Below are positions 16,422-25,403 of a stretch of 34,352 nucleotides of DNA, piece by piece (within the stretch, counting starts at the first letter, position 1; every line of letters begins with the position of its first letter). This DNA is from a bacterium. Lineage in GTDB: Bacteria; Spirochaetota; Spirochaetia; Treponematales; Rectinemataceae. Position numbers and translations under genes: made by a program. The notes beneath the pieces are model-generated. The model did no database searches. It worked only from the letters and a program-made list of their open reading frames with translations, and had not been told where the DNA came from. The DNA lies in the NCBI GenBank assembly GCA_021782015.1, contig JAJXVS010000005.1:1-34352 (forward strand), given 5' to 3'.

Positions 16422-16838
16422 ATGGCTGGATCCATGAATACGACCGGAGTCGCCCTCCCCGGCACCGAACCGGCCCTGCGGCTCGTGCCCATGCCCGCCG
16501 ACGCGAATGTCTATGGCGATGTCTTCGGCGGCTGGGTTATGGCCCAGGTCGACATCGCCGGGAGCATCAGCGCGCGGCGTGTGGCGGCAGGGCGGGTCGC
16601 CACCGTCGCCGTCACCAGCTTCGCCTTCAAGGAACCGATTTCGGTCGGTGACCTCGTCTCCTTCTACTCAAAGATAGTGAGAATTGGGAAGACTTCGATC
16701 ACCGTCGGGGTCGAAGTCTTCGCCGAAAGGCACGACAGCGATCTTGAAAGCGTCGTCAAGGTGACGGAAGCCCAACTCGTCTATGTCGCGATGGATTCCA
16801 AAGGCAAGAAAAGGGAGCTGCCGAAAGGGAGGGCCTGA
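16422..16838 (+). CDS. Acyl-CoA thioesterase, YciA-type hotdog fold
   Basis: The 138-residue protein matches the YciA family over its whole length: LRLVPMPADANVYGDVFGGWVMAQVDIAG includes the catalytic Asp and the GGW turn of the hotdog helix, followed by VAVTSFAFKEPISVGDLVSFYSK and TEAQLVYVAMD. These cytoplasmic enzymes hydrolyse a broad range of acyl-CoAs to free acids and CoA. The gene starts 4 nt after the oxidoreductase stop, suggesting coupled translation. A second ATG at 16434 is equally plausible, because E. coli YciA begins close to that point and neither start has a strong ribosome-binding site. It converges on the DUF445 gene with only 6 nt between stop codons. Confidence 0.92.
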   Translation: MAGSMNTTGVALPGTEPALRLVPMPADANVYGDVFGGWVMAQVDIAGSISARRVAAGRVATVAVTSFAFKEPISVGDLVSFYSKIVRIGKTSITVGVEVFAERHDSDLESVVKVTEAQLVYVAMDSKGKKRELPKGRA

Positions 16839-16844
16839 CTTGGG

Positions 16845-18422
16845 TCAAGGTCCAATCGTCGCGAGAAAGGCCTGCGCCAGGCCGATGATCGCGCCGAGGA
16901 TGCCTCCGAGCGCGGTGATCCAGAAGAGTTCACGGTCCACGACGGCGAGAATCATGCGTTCAATTTCTGCCATCTCCAGCTCATCGATGCGTTCGACTAC
17001 CATGGCTTTTACGTCAATTCCTTCGAGAATTCGCGTGGCTTGGGCCGACACGAGATCGAGGGCCTGACGGGAAAGCCATGCCGCCAAAGAAGCCTGCCCT
17101 TCCTCGTCGAGGCCAGCGAGGGCCCCGAGCGTCGTGCCCCTGAGCCCGTGGACCAGGGCCTTCGCAAAACTTGCCGAGGCAGCGGAGAGGTTGAATCCTG
17201 CTTCGCCCGTTCCGGCGCCGGGGGCCGAAAGAAAGGCGGCTACGGATTGGGCGGCACCACGCGCAAGTTCGCCCGAAGACAGGCCAAGGACGCCCATGAG
17301 CCCTCCGATCGTTGCGTCGCCCCGCGACACGGCCAGGGCAGCCAGGCGTTCTACGAGCTCGGGTCCCCGGTCCCGCAGGGCCCCGATGAATTCGCCGGCC
17401 GCCGCCAGGGCGGCCTCGCGCGACACGATGCCCGAAACGGCCCGGGAGAGAGGTTGCCTCGCCATCTCTTCGAAAGCCGCAAAAACCGCTTCGGAGGCGC
17501 GATCCGGCATCTCGGGCTCGCGCAGCAGGCGCGAAAAGGCTGCGACAAGGTCATCCACCGTTTGTGGCATGGTCTCGGAAAACCTTCGCTCGTAGCCCGC
17601 GATGCCGACGAAAAGGCGCTGCACGAGGCCCAGCCGCTCGATTGCCTCATGGACGATGTGCCGCGCCTCTCCTTCGAGTTCGAGCTTGAGTGACGGAGCC
17701 CGCAGAAGCTCCACGAGCCCGGGAACAGCCAGTCGATAGAAGCCGCTGGCAAGGGCCCGGACGAAGGGCTCCAGCACTTCCGGCGGAAGGATCGCGGAAA
17801 GGCCTTTTTTCCGCCCTGCCTCGCCCGGAGTCTCTTGTGCAAAGATAGATTCTATTAGTTGCGATATTCTTGCCCCAAGTCGTTCGGCGTTTTCGGGCGC
17901 AAGGACACGCGAGGCGAAATCGCGGGTTTTGTCGGGTGGCAGGACGACGGCGAGGGGCACCGACGCGATGGAGGCCAGCCCCTCGACGAGGGCCGCTTCC
18001 AGGGCCTGGGTAAATGCCGGAGCGGCGATGAGGTTCCTCCAGGCGGTGGCGGCCAACAGCCCCAGAGGGCCTTCTCCCGCTCCCTTGGTGGCAGAAGCGA
18101 GAAGTTCTCCCGAATCCAGCCTCGCAAGGTCCGAAAGGCCTTCATAGGTGGCCATGTCGAGGGCTGCAATGACCTCGGGCGCCGCGAGCCGAGCCCTGAG
18201 GACATCGGGGGTGAAAAGCTCCGCCGCGACGATTTCGCCGATGCTGACCGAGAGCCGGGCCCGGCCCCGCGGCAAAATACCCGGCGTAAAGGGCAAGCGA
18301 AGTCCGAAAAGCCGTTTTTCCCTGAGCGGGCGAAAAAGCATCTTGATGGCAAGCCAGTTCGTGAACCAGCCGATGATGCCGCCCACAAGAGGCGGAAGTA
18401 TCCAGACACGAAAAATATCCAA
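16845..18422 (-). CDS. DUF445 family membrane protein
   Basis: This 525-residue protein has the DUF445 hallmark at its N-terminus: a membrane helix reading VWILPPLVGGIIGWFTNWLAIKMLFRPLREKR, followed by FTPGILPRGRARLSVSIG. A long, mostly helical, alanine-rich region follows, and a C-terminal membrane helix (FWITALGGILGAIIGLAQAFL) closes the protein. A membrane-anchored helical body with both ends at the membrane is the usual arrangement; the biochemical function of the family is not established. The start is TTG with AAGGGG five bases upstream. It is divergent from the UroD-like gene with a 95-bp gap. The antisense frames across it look like shadows caused by GC-rich codon use. Confidence 0.88.
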   Translation of the reverse strand: MDIFRVWILPPLVGGIIGWFTNWLAIKMLFRPLREKRLFGLRLPFTPGILPRGRARLSVSIGEIVAAELFTPDVLRARLAAPEVIAALDMATYEGLSDLARLDSGELLASATKGAGEGPLGLLAATAWRNLIAAPAFTQALEAALVEGLASIASVPLAVVLPPDKTRDFASRVLAPENAERLGARISQLIESIFAQETPGEAGRKKGLSAILPPEVLEPFVRALASGFYRLAVPGLVELLRAPSLKLELEGEARHIVHEAIERLGLVQRLFVGIAGYERRFSETMPQTVDDLVAAFSRLLREPEMPDRASEAVFAAFEEMARQPLSRAVSGIVSREAALAAAGEFIGALRDRGPELVERLAALAVSRGDATIGGLMGVLGLSSGELARGAAQSVAAFLSAPGAGTGEAGFNLSAASASFAKALVHGLRGTTLGALAGLDEEGQASLAAWLSRQALDLVSAQATRILEGIDVKAMVVERIDELEMAEIERMILAVVDRELFWITALGGILGAIIGLAQAFLATIGP

Positions 18423-18477
18423 TTGTACCCCTTCGCGCCATCGCCGATGGCCCGTGGCAAGGATCCGACCCGCTCGC

Positions 18478-18483
18478 TATGAT
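18478..18483 (+). promoter_or_regulatory. Candidate -10 box TATGAT for the UroD-like gene
   Basis: TATGAT lies 35 bp before the ATG at 18518. Seventeen bases upstream is TGGCAA, a weak -35 match. This is the best promoter candidate in the short divergent gap, but the support is modest. Confidence 0.35.
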
Positions 18484-18517
18484 GATCGTCGGCCGCTCAG
18501 GCGGCAAGGAGGATGCA

Positions 18518-19675
18518 ATGACCGGACGCGAACGCGTGCTCGCCACCCTCGCTCACGAGGAGGCCGACAGACTCCCCATCGTCATCGGCGGAACCAATGC
18601 CACCGGCATCAAAATGAAGGCCTATCGCGCCCTCGCCTCTCGCCTGGGCGAGGAGCCCGGAGATCGCTACATCTACGACTGGCCCGAACTCGGCACAGCC
18701 CTTCCGACCGAGCGAATTCTCGAACGTCTCGATTCCGACACGAGAGCCGTGCTCGATCGCTTCCCGGCCTTCGTCTACGAGCGCGCCTTGGCGCGGCAGC
18801 CCCACGCGGATTTTATCGACGATTGGGGCGGTGGCGCAAAGGAGATCGATCCGGGCAATTGGTACCCGGGCATTCATCCGCTCGCCCAAGCCACTTCGAT
18901 CGCCGATATAGAAGCCTACCCCTGGCCCGATATGGACGATCCGACACGAGTTGCCAATGTCAAGGCAGAGGTCCAGGGCCTCGCGGCCCAAGGCCGCCAT
19001 GCGACCTTGGGCTGCCCCTGGCTCCTCTTTCCCTTTGAGCGAGCCCAGGCGATGCGCGGGCTGGACAATTTTCTCGCCGACATGGCGGGCGAACCGGAAT
19101 TCGCCTCGGCCCTCCTCTGGAAAATCGAGGGCCTCTGCAAGACGCTGATGGGCCACTTTCTCGACGAGGCAGGCGATGATCTGGACATCATCAAGATCGG
19201 GGATGATCTCGGCATGCAGGAAAATCTCCTCATATCCCCCGCGACCTATCGGGAGATCCTCAAACCCGTGCACGCAGATTTCATGCAATTCATACGATCG
19301 AGGACCAAGGCCAGGATTTTTTTCCACACCGACGGCGACGTCTATGACCTCGTGCCCGACCTCATCGAACTCGGCGTCGACATCCTCAACCCGATCCAAT
19401 CGGGGGCCGGGCGGATGTCGGATCTCGTGCGGCTCAAGCGCGAATTCGGAAAGCACCTCGTATTCTGCGGCGCGATCGACACCCAGCGCATCCTGCCCTT
19501 TGGCAGCCCCTCCGAGGTGCGCGCCGAGGTACGGCGGGTTATCGAGGCCCTGGCTCCCGGAGGCGGCTATATGCTCGCCGCCGTGCACACGATCATGAAC
19601 GAGGTGCCTCCCGAAAACATTCTGGCGATGGTCGACGCTGCAAAGGAATTCGGAAGCTATCCCTTGCGGCATTGA
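18518..19675 (+). CDS. Uroporphyrinogen decarboxylase (URO-D) family protein, MtaA-like
   Basis: This 385-residue protein has the URO-D/methyltransferase fold. Visible motifs are MTGRERVLATLAHEEADRLPI at the N-terminus, FFHTDGDVYDLVPDLIELGVDILNPIQ with a candidate metal-ligand His, and FCGAIDTQRILPFG with a candidate Cys ligand. The C-terminal part, GGYMLAAVHTIMNEVPPENI, is also typical. The His and Cys pattern is that of corrinoid-linked methyltransferases such as MtaA rather than HemE. No corrinoid protein or second methyltransferase gene is in the window, so the methyl donor is unknown. I chose the ATG at 18518 because of GGAGG just upstream; the frame itself is open 39 nt further. Confidence 0.88.
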   Translation: MTGRERVLATLAHEEADRLPIVIGGTNATGIKMKAYRALASRLGEEPGDRYIYDWPELGTALPTERILERLDSDTRAVLDRFPAFVYERALARQPHADFIDDWGGGAKEIDPGNWYPGIHPLAQATSIADIEAYPWPDMDDPTRVANVKAEVQGLAAQGRHATLGCPWLLFPFERAQAMRGLDNFLADMAGEPEFASALLWKIEGLCKTLMGHFLDEAGDDLDIIKIGDDLGMQENLLISPATYREILKPVHADFMQFIRSRTKARIFFHTDGDVYDLVPDLIELGVDILNPIQSGAGRMSDLVRLKREFGKHLVFCGAIDTQRILPFGSPSEVRAEVRRVIEALAPGGGYMLAAVHTIMNEVPPENILAMVDAAKEFGSYPLRH

Positions 19676-19761
19676 TCGGAGGGCCCTGGCAAGAAAAAAG
19701 CGCCCCAGTCCGGGCGGCGGGGGCAGCGGGCGTCAATCCAGGAACGGGTGGCTCAACTGCA

Positions 19762-19793
19762 GGGGGGCGACCGGCGATGGCCGGTCGCCCCCC
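19762..19793. terminator. Strong GC hairpin between convergent genes, overlapping an 11-C run
   Basis: A perfect 13-bp inverted repeat GGGGGGCGACCGG / CCGGTCGCCCCCC with a 6-nt loop lies between the URO-D stop (19675) and the stop of the minus-strand operon (19805). The C-tract continues to 19798. It lacks a T-run of useful length, though TTATT follows on the + strand. It probably ends transcripts from both sides. Confidence 0.65.
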
Positions 19794-19804
19794 CCCCCTT
19801 ATTC

Positions 19805-20959
19805 CTAAATCTGGACCCGCAGAGCCAGGGTCAGGCCAAGCCCGTTCAGAGTCGTGCCCGAAATCAAGGATGCAGAGCTGAGATTCGAAAGGCTCGGCAA
19901 CTGGACAATCGGGCGCTCAAGATCGAGCGAGGTCGCGATGGTCAACACGGCCGCGACTATCTTGACTTCGAGTCCACCCGAAAGCACCAAAGAGGCATCC
20001 TCTGAGTGCAAAGAGACCGGTGCGCTCAAGGTCTGGGAGATTGTGGTTGCCGAGGTCGTGGAGGTCGTGGCCGATGTGACGGTAGCTTTCACATCGAAAT
20101 TGGAGGAATAATCAGTAATATGATAATATGCTCCCACTTTGGCGAATGGCGTGAGCACCCAAAGCACGGTCTTGGACGCGCTGAAAAGCGCACCGATGGT
20201 ATTCACGCGGGAATGGAAGCCGAGGCTCCCACTCATATCGATCGTGCCGAGCCCTTGAAGTACAGGGGCCTGCATTCCAATTCCCCCAAAACTGAAATTG
20301 CTTACCGAGAAATCGAAACTCGAATAGGTGTAACTCAGTCCCAAGGAAACTGAGGGAGTGAAATACCCGGTGCTGTCCGAGAGAATGACCTTCCTGACAA
20401 GGCCCCCTGCGGATAGTACACCCATGTCCGCTCCCAATTTCTTGAGGTCGATGGGCATGCTGGCGCCGAAAGCGTTGACAGCCGATTCAGTCATGGCCGT
20501 TGAAAGATAGAAACCATTGGCGAAAGCCTCAAAGCCCCCCGGCAGAGCGAGACCGGCACCAAAGCGAAACGCCGGAATCGCGAAGGCATTCGTGGTTGCC
20601 ATGGTGAAAACATCGGCCGGCATGTTCGCCGACACCAGATTGGGGATCGAAAGAAGCGAAAACTTCCAGACATTAGGCGAGTTGCTCCCCAGCGCTTTCG
20701 AAAAACCGTCCATGGTCGCTATCGAAACACCGGCGAATGTCAAGGTGAGTCCAACTCGGCCTTTCAATTTGGCCTCACCCACAAAATCGTTCCCGGAAAT
20801 GGCGAGTTGATGAAGCCGAGGGCTGAGATCCTGGCCTATTGACGTAAACAGAGTCGTGACATCGGTATTGAGCGCGCTGAAATCGAGGAGGGACTGGGCA
20901 AAAGCTCCGAATGCAAGCGGAACCAAAAGGAAAAATGCGAGGACCTTCGATCTAATCAT
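19805..20959 (-). CDS. Secreted protein of unknown function, probable outer-membrane barrel
   Basis: I do not recognise a named family. The 384-residue protein has a signal peptide ending in GAFAQ. It is rich in Ser, Thr, Gly and alternating hydrophobic residues: FRFGAGLALPGGFEAFANGFYLS, VSLGLSYTYSSFDFSVSNFSFGG, WVLTPFAKVGAYYHITDYSSNF. The last strand, LNGLGLTLALRVQI, resembles a beta-barrel closing strand without the usual terminal aromatic residue. A stretch of about 25 Thr/Ser-rich residues near 285-315 may be a surface loop. It is the last of five minus-strand genes, 22 nt after the lipoprotein gene, with AAGGAG before the ATG. Outer-membrane location is inferred from composition. Confidence 0.75.
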   Translation of the reverse strand: MIRSKVLAFFLLVPLAFGAFAQSLLDFSALNTDVTTLFTSIGQDLSPRLHQLAISGNDFVGEAKLKGRVGLTLTFAGVSIATMDGFSKALGSNSPNVWKFSLLSIPNLVSANMPADVFTMATTNAFAIPAFRFGAGLALPGGFEAFANGFYLSTAMTESAVNAFGASMPIDLKKLGADMGVLSAGGLVRKVILSDSTGYFTPSVSLGLSYTYSSFDFSVSNFSFGGIGMQAPVLQGLGTIDMSGSLGFHSRVNTIGALFSASKTVLWVLTPFAKVGAYYHITDYSSNFDVKATVTSATTSTTSATTISQTLSAPVSLHSEDASLVLSGGLEVKIVAAVLTIATSLDLERPIVQLPSLSNLSSASLISGTTLNGLGLTLALRVQI

Positions 20960-20981
20960 GCCGGTGCTCCTTGTCTCGCCA

Positions 20982-22604
20982 TCATGGGGCTTGGTTCACC
21001 TGAGCATAGGTCAGGAGAACGACACCATTGGTTCCCGAGACCATGAGGCCCTGGGTCGTCCAGGAAAGATCGCCGGTCGCCTGGGCATCGCCGCCAAAAT
21101 CGGGGAGTCCCGAAAAGAAGGGATAGCTCTTGAATAGCCCCCCGTCCTTAAGGAGGTAAAGGGCCCCGCCCCTGCCGAGAACCGCGATCCAGACGTGACC
21201 ACCATTGATCGTGGCCCTCAGTTTGGCGACCGAAACGGCCTTGCCCAAAACGATGGGCTGGGCTGCAAGGGGTGTTCCGGCGCTATCGACAAGCATGCCG
21301 TCCGAACCAATACCTTCTATTGCGAAGACACCACGGTCACTGCCCACATAGAGAGTTCGCGTGGTACCTGAGATGACTTCGGAAACGCTCGTGGCCAGAG
21401 GTGCCGCGCCGGAAACCGAGGGAAGCGAAATCGTATTGTTCTTGAGCACCGCATTCAGCAAATCGGAAAACTTGGGATTCTGCCCGAGGGCATTGATGGT
21501 CGAGACCACATCGCCTCCGACCCGGAAGTTGTTGATCGCCGGCACGGCGAGATAGCCAAAGTCGTTCGTCGCGTCGATCGAATAGTCGGCGATTATCGGC
21601 TTGTCGCTGCTGGTGATCGAATCCTTGAGGGTCGATCCCAGTTGATCGAGGTTGGCTGCAAGATCGAACCATCCCCACCCGCCGTTGGAACTGTATGCCC
21701 CGCCCAAGGTGCCCTTTGGACCTTCATAGAAGATGACATTCTGGGCCTTGCTTACAGATGGCGTCACGGTGTTGTCCACATAGTTAAGAGGAATGGCGCC
21801 CGCCGCATCGACTTCTCCCACTGCGAGCGGGTTTCCGGAGGCATCCTTGATTGAAAGCTGAGAAATACCCATTGATGAGCCTGTTCCGCCCAAGGCCCAA
21901 ACACCCCTGTCCGTGCAGATCCAAAGAGCATCGGCCCCGAAACTCCCGTCGCTGTTCATTACCTTGCCCGCACCGAGGCCGTTTGCTTGCGTAATACCAT
22001 TCGTGCCGGCGATCGAGAGCGTCCCGGTCTGATTTCCGGCGTCGTCAAATACACTGAGCACACCATTGGCGAGATAGTAAGTGGCGGAGCCAAGGGCGAG
22101 CGCTCGAACCCCGCGGAGATCACTTGTCGTAAAACTGTCCTGGAAGGGGCTTGGCTGGACCGTCAGGTCAACGGTGGTGGTGGTGCCGGCGACGATATTG
22201 AAAGGGTCCTTGGATACGGCGAACTTCACCGCCCGAAAATCCGTTCCACCTTTTGCGCTCAAAGCGAGGTACAGTGAGCAATTCTGAAGTTGCGGCAAAC
22301 CATCGATGGTCAGAGCGCCATTCAGGGGAACGGGCGCCTCGAAAACGGGAGAGGAACCGGCAAGGGGGACGAGCCCTCCCCTCGATTCAAGGTATATCCG
22401 GACAACCTGGGCCCCCATCCCTGCAGGGAGCATCGCGCGTGATGCGAGTGCATTTTTCGAGAGCCCCGTGTTTGATTCCAAGATCGCCGAAGGAAAGGGA
22501 ATGCTCAACTTTCCGCTCGGCGGCCCCATCAGGGAGCAAGAAGACACAGCCGTGGCAATCAAAAGAGAGAATACTATGTGCGAAACTACACCGTGTCGTT
22601 TCAT
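20982..22604 (-). CDS. Lipoprotein with repeated propeller-like segments, unknown function
   Basis: The 540-residue protein has a lipoprotein signal peptide with Cys23 in AVSSC. The N-terminal 120 residues look like a separate beta domain (VVRIYLESRGGLVPLAG). The remainder has recurring segments of the type ALWICTDRGVWALGG, TLYVGSDRGVFAIEG, VWIAVLGRGGALYLLKDGG and GLMVSGTNGVVLL, which suggests beta-propeller blades. No catalytic motif is visible. The ATG at 22604 is preceded by AGGAGG and gives a normal lipoprotein n-region; an upstream ATG at 22625 overlaps the FecR-like gene. The protein may scaffold or sense at the envelope with the other products of this operon. Confidence 0.75.
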   Translation of the reverse strand: MKRHGVVSHIVFSLLIATAVSSCSLMGPPSGKLSIPFPSAILESNTGLSKNALASRAMLPAGMGAQVVRIYLESRGGLVPLAGSSPVFEAPVPLNGALTIDGLPQLQNCSLYLALSAKGGTDFRAVKFAVSKDPFNIVAGTTTTVDLTVQPSPFQDSFTTSDLRGVRALALGSATYYLANGVLSVFDDAGNQTGTLSIAGTNGITQANGLGAGKVMNSDGSFGADALWICTDRGVWALGGTGSSMGISQLSIKDASGNPLAVGEVDAAGAIPLNYVDNTVTPSVSKAQNVIFYEGPKGTLGGAYSSNGGWGWFDLAANLDQLGSTLKDSITSSDKPIIADYSIDATNDFGYLAVPAINNFRVGGDVVSTINALGQNPKFSDLLNAVLKNNTISLPSVSGAAPLATSVSEVISGTTRTLYVGSDRGVFAIEGIGSDGMLVDSAGTPLAAQPIVLGKAVSVAKLRATINGGHVWIAVLGRGGALYLLKDGGLFKSYPFFSGLPDFGGDAQATGDLSWTTQGLMVSGTNGVVLLTYAQVNQAP

Positions 22605-22615
22605 CTCGCTACCTC

Positions 22616-23566
22616 CTAATTCCACTGCACGCGAATGCTGCCGCTCTGCTGCCCGCCATGAGGTCGAACGACCGGCGGCAGCATGAAGCCTCCGCCAGGC
22701 ATCGGCTGGCCCGAACCGCCACCCATCCCCCCGCCTTGGCCTGGCAAGGCAGGACCACCTCCGACGATTTGAGACGGCTTGCCACGAGCGGGGCCGCTCT
22801 GTGGAGCAAAATCAATCTGGAGCGCCGCGGAATATCCTCTGCCCACGAAAACAATTTGCCCGGGGATATTCGACGAAGACTGGCCGGGCATGGAAGAAAG
22901 CGGGGCTCCTGACGGGGTAATCGACTGACCAGCCGAATTCACAATAGAAAACGAATCTCCCTGAAACTCTCCCTGCAAGGCCGTCATTAAGGCTGCGGTA
23001 TTCGAAGACCCGCTCGAACCAGCACCCTGTTGGGGTGATCCGCTCTCGCCAGCCTGGGAGGAAGTCCCTCCCCCCATCGATGCCGGCATAAGAATATCTC
23101 GAACAGGACGTCCCGGAATGAAGGCAACCCGGCCATCGCGCACCTCAAGGGCGAGTCCATCATAGGTGAATTGGGTCCCTCTAACGGAAGCCGTCGAATA
23201 GGGACTTGTCACATTGAACTCCTGTGCGATGCCAGCCGATGATTTGACCTGCGCCGACACCGAACCAACCCGCAGATTTAGGTTCGTCCGAAGCGACCCC
23301 GCCTGGGACAGGATCTTGTCGATGGTAAGGCGCGTCAGAGGCGCAACCGAAACACGATTTTCCGCGATGGCAAGCACGGCCGTCGAGTCGAAACCTGTCG
23401 AAACGGTCGCGAGCATGTCCAGTTTCATTCCGTTCGTCGCGGGCTTCCAAGCGCCGCCCAAAGCTTTCACCTCTACCTTGCCTTTGATGTCTTGGAGGAC
23501 AGCCGTTTCGGCCGCGAGTGCGAGAGCCGAAATGAGTGAAAGGACAACCATCAAGATCTGTTTCAT
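22616..23566 (-). CDS. FecR-domain periplasmic protein with Gly/Pro/Gln-rich tail
   Basis: The 316-residue protein has a signal peptide (to about ALALAAE) and a FecR domain at about residues 25-150: AVLQDIKGKVEVKALGGAWK, LDMLATVSTGFDSTAVLAI, LNLRVGSVSAQVKSSAG and TSPYSTASVRGTQFTYD. The classic FecR role is to sense an outer-membrane signal and control a sigma factor, but stand-alone secreted FecR proteins without a sigma factor are also common. None is encoded nearby. The C-terminal half is low-complexity, rich in Gly, Ser, Gln and Pro (GQGGGMGGGSGQPMPGGG). AGGAGG precedes the ATG, which lies 9 nt after the barrel-like gene. Confidence 0.88.
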   Translation of the reverse strand: MKQILMVVLSLISALALAAETAVLQDIKGKVEVKALGGAWKPATNGMKLDMLATVSTGFDSTAVLAIAENRVSVAPLTRLTIDKILSQAGSLRTNLNLRVGSVSAQVKSSAGIAQEFNVTSPYSTASVRGTQFTYDGLALEVRDGRVAFIPGRPVRDILMPASMGGGTSSQAGESGSPQQGAGSSGSSNTAALMTALQGEFQGDSFSIVNSAGQSITPSGAPLSSMPGQSSSNIPGQIVFVGRGYSAALQIDFAPQSGPARGKPSQIVGGGPALPGQGGGMGGGSGQPMPGGGFMLPPVVRPHGGQQSGSIRVQWN

Positions 23567-23575
23567 CGATTCCTC

Positions 23576-24931
23576 CTACAGCGCGATCGAGAGACCGGCG
23601 CTGACCGCGTACCCGAAAGGCGATTTCTGGATGTACGAAGAGTCGTAACTGCCAGCAAAAGGCACATAAAAACCAAACGAAGTAGTCAGATTCACATCGC
23701 TGAGCAAACGAACAGTTCCTCCCAGATCTTCCTCAACCCCGAGAAGTCCAAGGCCCGCCGTGGGGAGCACGCCCGATAACGATACGGGCCCCGTTCCATT
23801 CTTGACATAGAGAAGCGTCTTTGAACTCGCTTGCACGGCTCGCAGGCCGATTAGTTCAGAAGGAAAGGGCTGGAAGTAGAAATCAGCTTCAATCTGCGTG
23901 AGATTGGCCGGGTCCGGGGACAGCACGAGGCCAACCGGTACCGTTATGGGAACAAATTCCGTGGCATTGCCGCTTGTGTTGCCTGAAGTTGCTGTCTGCG
24001 CATCTGGATCGCCGGAGCCATAGAGTGCGCGAAGCCCCCCCGACATGCCGGGGCCGAGGGCGAGTTGAGCCTGGGCCCCGAAGCTCCAGGCGCGAACGGC
24101 CGCATATTCATATATATAACCAGTTGTCGAGGTCGCGCTGGTAACATAAGACAAACTTCGTCCAAATTCGAATATTCCGAATGCCGAATACGAGAGCATG
24201 GAAGTAGGATTTCCCGTGAAACCGGCCGAAAGGTAAGCTGAACTGGCCGGACCGCTGCTCGAAAGGTTTTGCACAGTCTGATATTCTTGAATTAATTGGT
24301 TAGGATTTCGGAGATCTTCCTGCACAGTGAAGGCAAAAAACGCGTCATGATTGCGAATCCTGGGACTTCGAAGGCCGAAAGTGGCGACGGCGCGCGGAGG
24401 AGCGAAGTCGGGATCACCATAGGTCGAATCGGCCGTCGTGGAGATCAGCGGAGCCGTAGAGGGAAGCAAACCTGTATATCCGAGCACGACCCTTAGGGAG
24501 AGAATCGGATAGACAGCCTGGAAATTGAATCCGTCCAGCCTGTAGGCGAAGAGCGACCCGGTCGGATCCACATAATAGAAACGTCCGATCGCGAAGGCGA
24601 GCCGGTCGAGCCCCTCCTTTTCGCGAGGGGCGGAATAGGATAGGTTTAATTCAGGGATATCAATTCCCGACAGGGTCCAGGGGAGGGTCGGCGTCGTCGT
24701 ACCGCTGGCGCCATCATAACTTCCGCCAACCGTGAGGGTTAAGCCCGATCGGAAGCTCCATCCTTTACCAAGAGGGCTGGAAAAGGTGAGACCGGCCGAC
24801 TGGTCAAGCTGGCCGCTGACATCAGCGAGCTTGGTGTACAACCCGCTCGTCGAAAGCGAAAAATCCAGGCTCTGCGCCTGAGCAGCGGCGAGGACAGCGA
24901 CCATAAATAAAGTAAATATTATTTTCTTCAT
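23576..24931 (-). CDS. Probable outer-membrane beta-barrel protein, unknown family
   Basis: The 451-residue protein has a signal peptide ending AAAQAQ and then alternates short hydrophobic and polar strands with Gly and aromatic residues: LTFSSPLGKGWSFRSGLTLTVGGSYDG, LAFAIGRFYYVDPTGSLFAYRLDGFNF, GYIYEYAAVRAWSFGAQAQLALG. It ends in AGLSIAL, a terminal strand ending in a hydrophobic residue. The length would suit a 14-18-strand barrel. No database family can be named from reading alone. The start codon overlaps the preceding stop as ATGA, with GAGGTGA upstream, so translation is probably coupled to the small secreted protein. A porin-like or structural role is inference. Confidence 0.75.
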   Translation of the reverse strand: MKKIIFTLFMVAVLAAAQAQSLDFSLSTSGLYTKLADVSGQLDQSAGLTFSSPLGKGWSFRSGLTLTVGGSYDGASGTTTPTLPWTLSGIDIPELNLSYSAPREKEGLDRLAFAIGRFYYVDPTGSLFAYRLDGFNFQAVYPILSLRVVLGYTGLLPSTAPLISTTADSTYGDPDFAPPRAVATFGLRSPRIRNHDAFFAFTVQEDLRNPNQLIQEYQTVQNLSSSGPASSAYLSAGFTGNPTSMLSYSAFGIFEFGRSLSYVTSATSTTGYIYEYAAVRAWSFGAQAQLALGPGMSGGLRALYGSGDPDAQTATSGNTSGNATEFVPITVPVGLVLSPDPANLTQIEADFYFQPFPSELIGLRAVQASSKTLLYVKNGTGPVSLSGVLPTAGLGLLGVEEDLGGTVRLLSDVNLTTSFGFYVPFAGSYDSSYIQKSPFGYAVSAGLSIAL

Positions 24932-25383
24932 TTTTTCACCTCGCTCAAGGCCGAGACCTTGCCGAGCATGCGAACGACTTCATCGCCTGAAAGAATCCGC
25001 TTCGGACCGCCCGAAGCATTGGCGATGCCTTGGGCTATCAGCTCGCGATAGGCGTAACGTCGTGTTGCAAAAAGGCTCCAGCCCAAGCCGCCCTTTACCT
25101 TAAGCGCCTTCATGGACAGAAAGCAGAATGATTCCAAATCTACCGGATCACCGGCCGCGACCGATTTTCCTATCCAGCCTTTGGACTGGGCCATGTCGAA
25201 GGCCGCGCCAGGTTCCGCAGACTCGTCTATCCAACCTCCGCCGACCATCGCAAGGTAAGCGGAATCGGCGAAATCAGCCTTGGGCTGGGCGAGAAGCGAA
25301 TCCATCACCTGGTTCGACTGCCCCGCGACAGCCCCTCCCACCAGGCAGAAAAAAGCCAGGAGCGTAACGCAACGTGGTTTCAT
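24928..25383 (-). CDS. Small secreted protein of unknown function, first gene of the FecR operon
   Basis: The 151-residue protein has an N-terminal signal peptide (MKPRCVTLLAFFCLVGGAVAG). The mature part is helical and contains GGWIDESAEPGAAFDMAQSKGWIGKSVAAGDPVDLESFCFLSMKAL. The spacing of Gly-Trp and Asp-Pro positions vaguely recalls S-layer-homology modules, but I would not assign that family. It ends with a Lys-rich SEVKK. I chose the ATG at 25383, preceded by GGAAG, because it gives a good signal peptide; an ATG at 25413 would add ten polar residues. It leads the five-gene operon and is divergent from the CHASE2 cyclase. Confidence 0.7.
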   Translation of the reverse strand: MKPRCVTLLAFFCLVGGAVAGQSNQVMDSLLAQPKADFADSAYLAMVGGGWIDESAEPGAAFDMAQSKGWIGKSVAAGDPVDLESFCFLSMKALKVKGGLGWSLFATRRYAYRELIAQGIANASGGPKRILSGDEVVRMLGKVSALSEVKK

Positions 25384-25403
25384 CGCCACATCTTCCTCCA
25401 TTT

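Noticed and set aside
19788-19798. Run of 11 C as a possible phase-variation tract.
   Set aside because: It lies outside any gene, in the arm of a hairpin between two convergent stops, so length change would not switch a reading frame or an obvious promoter.
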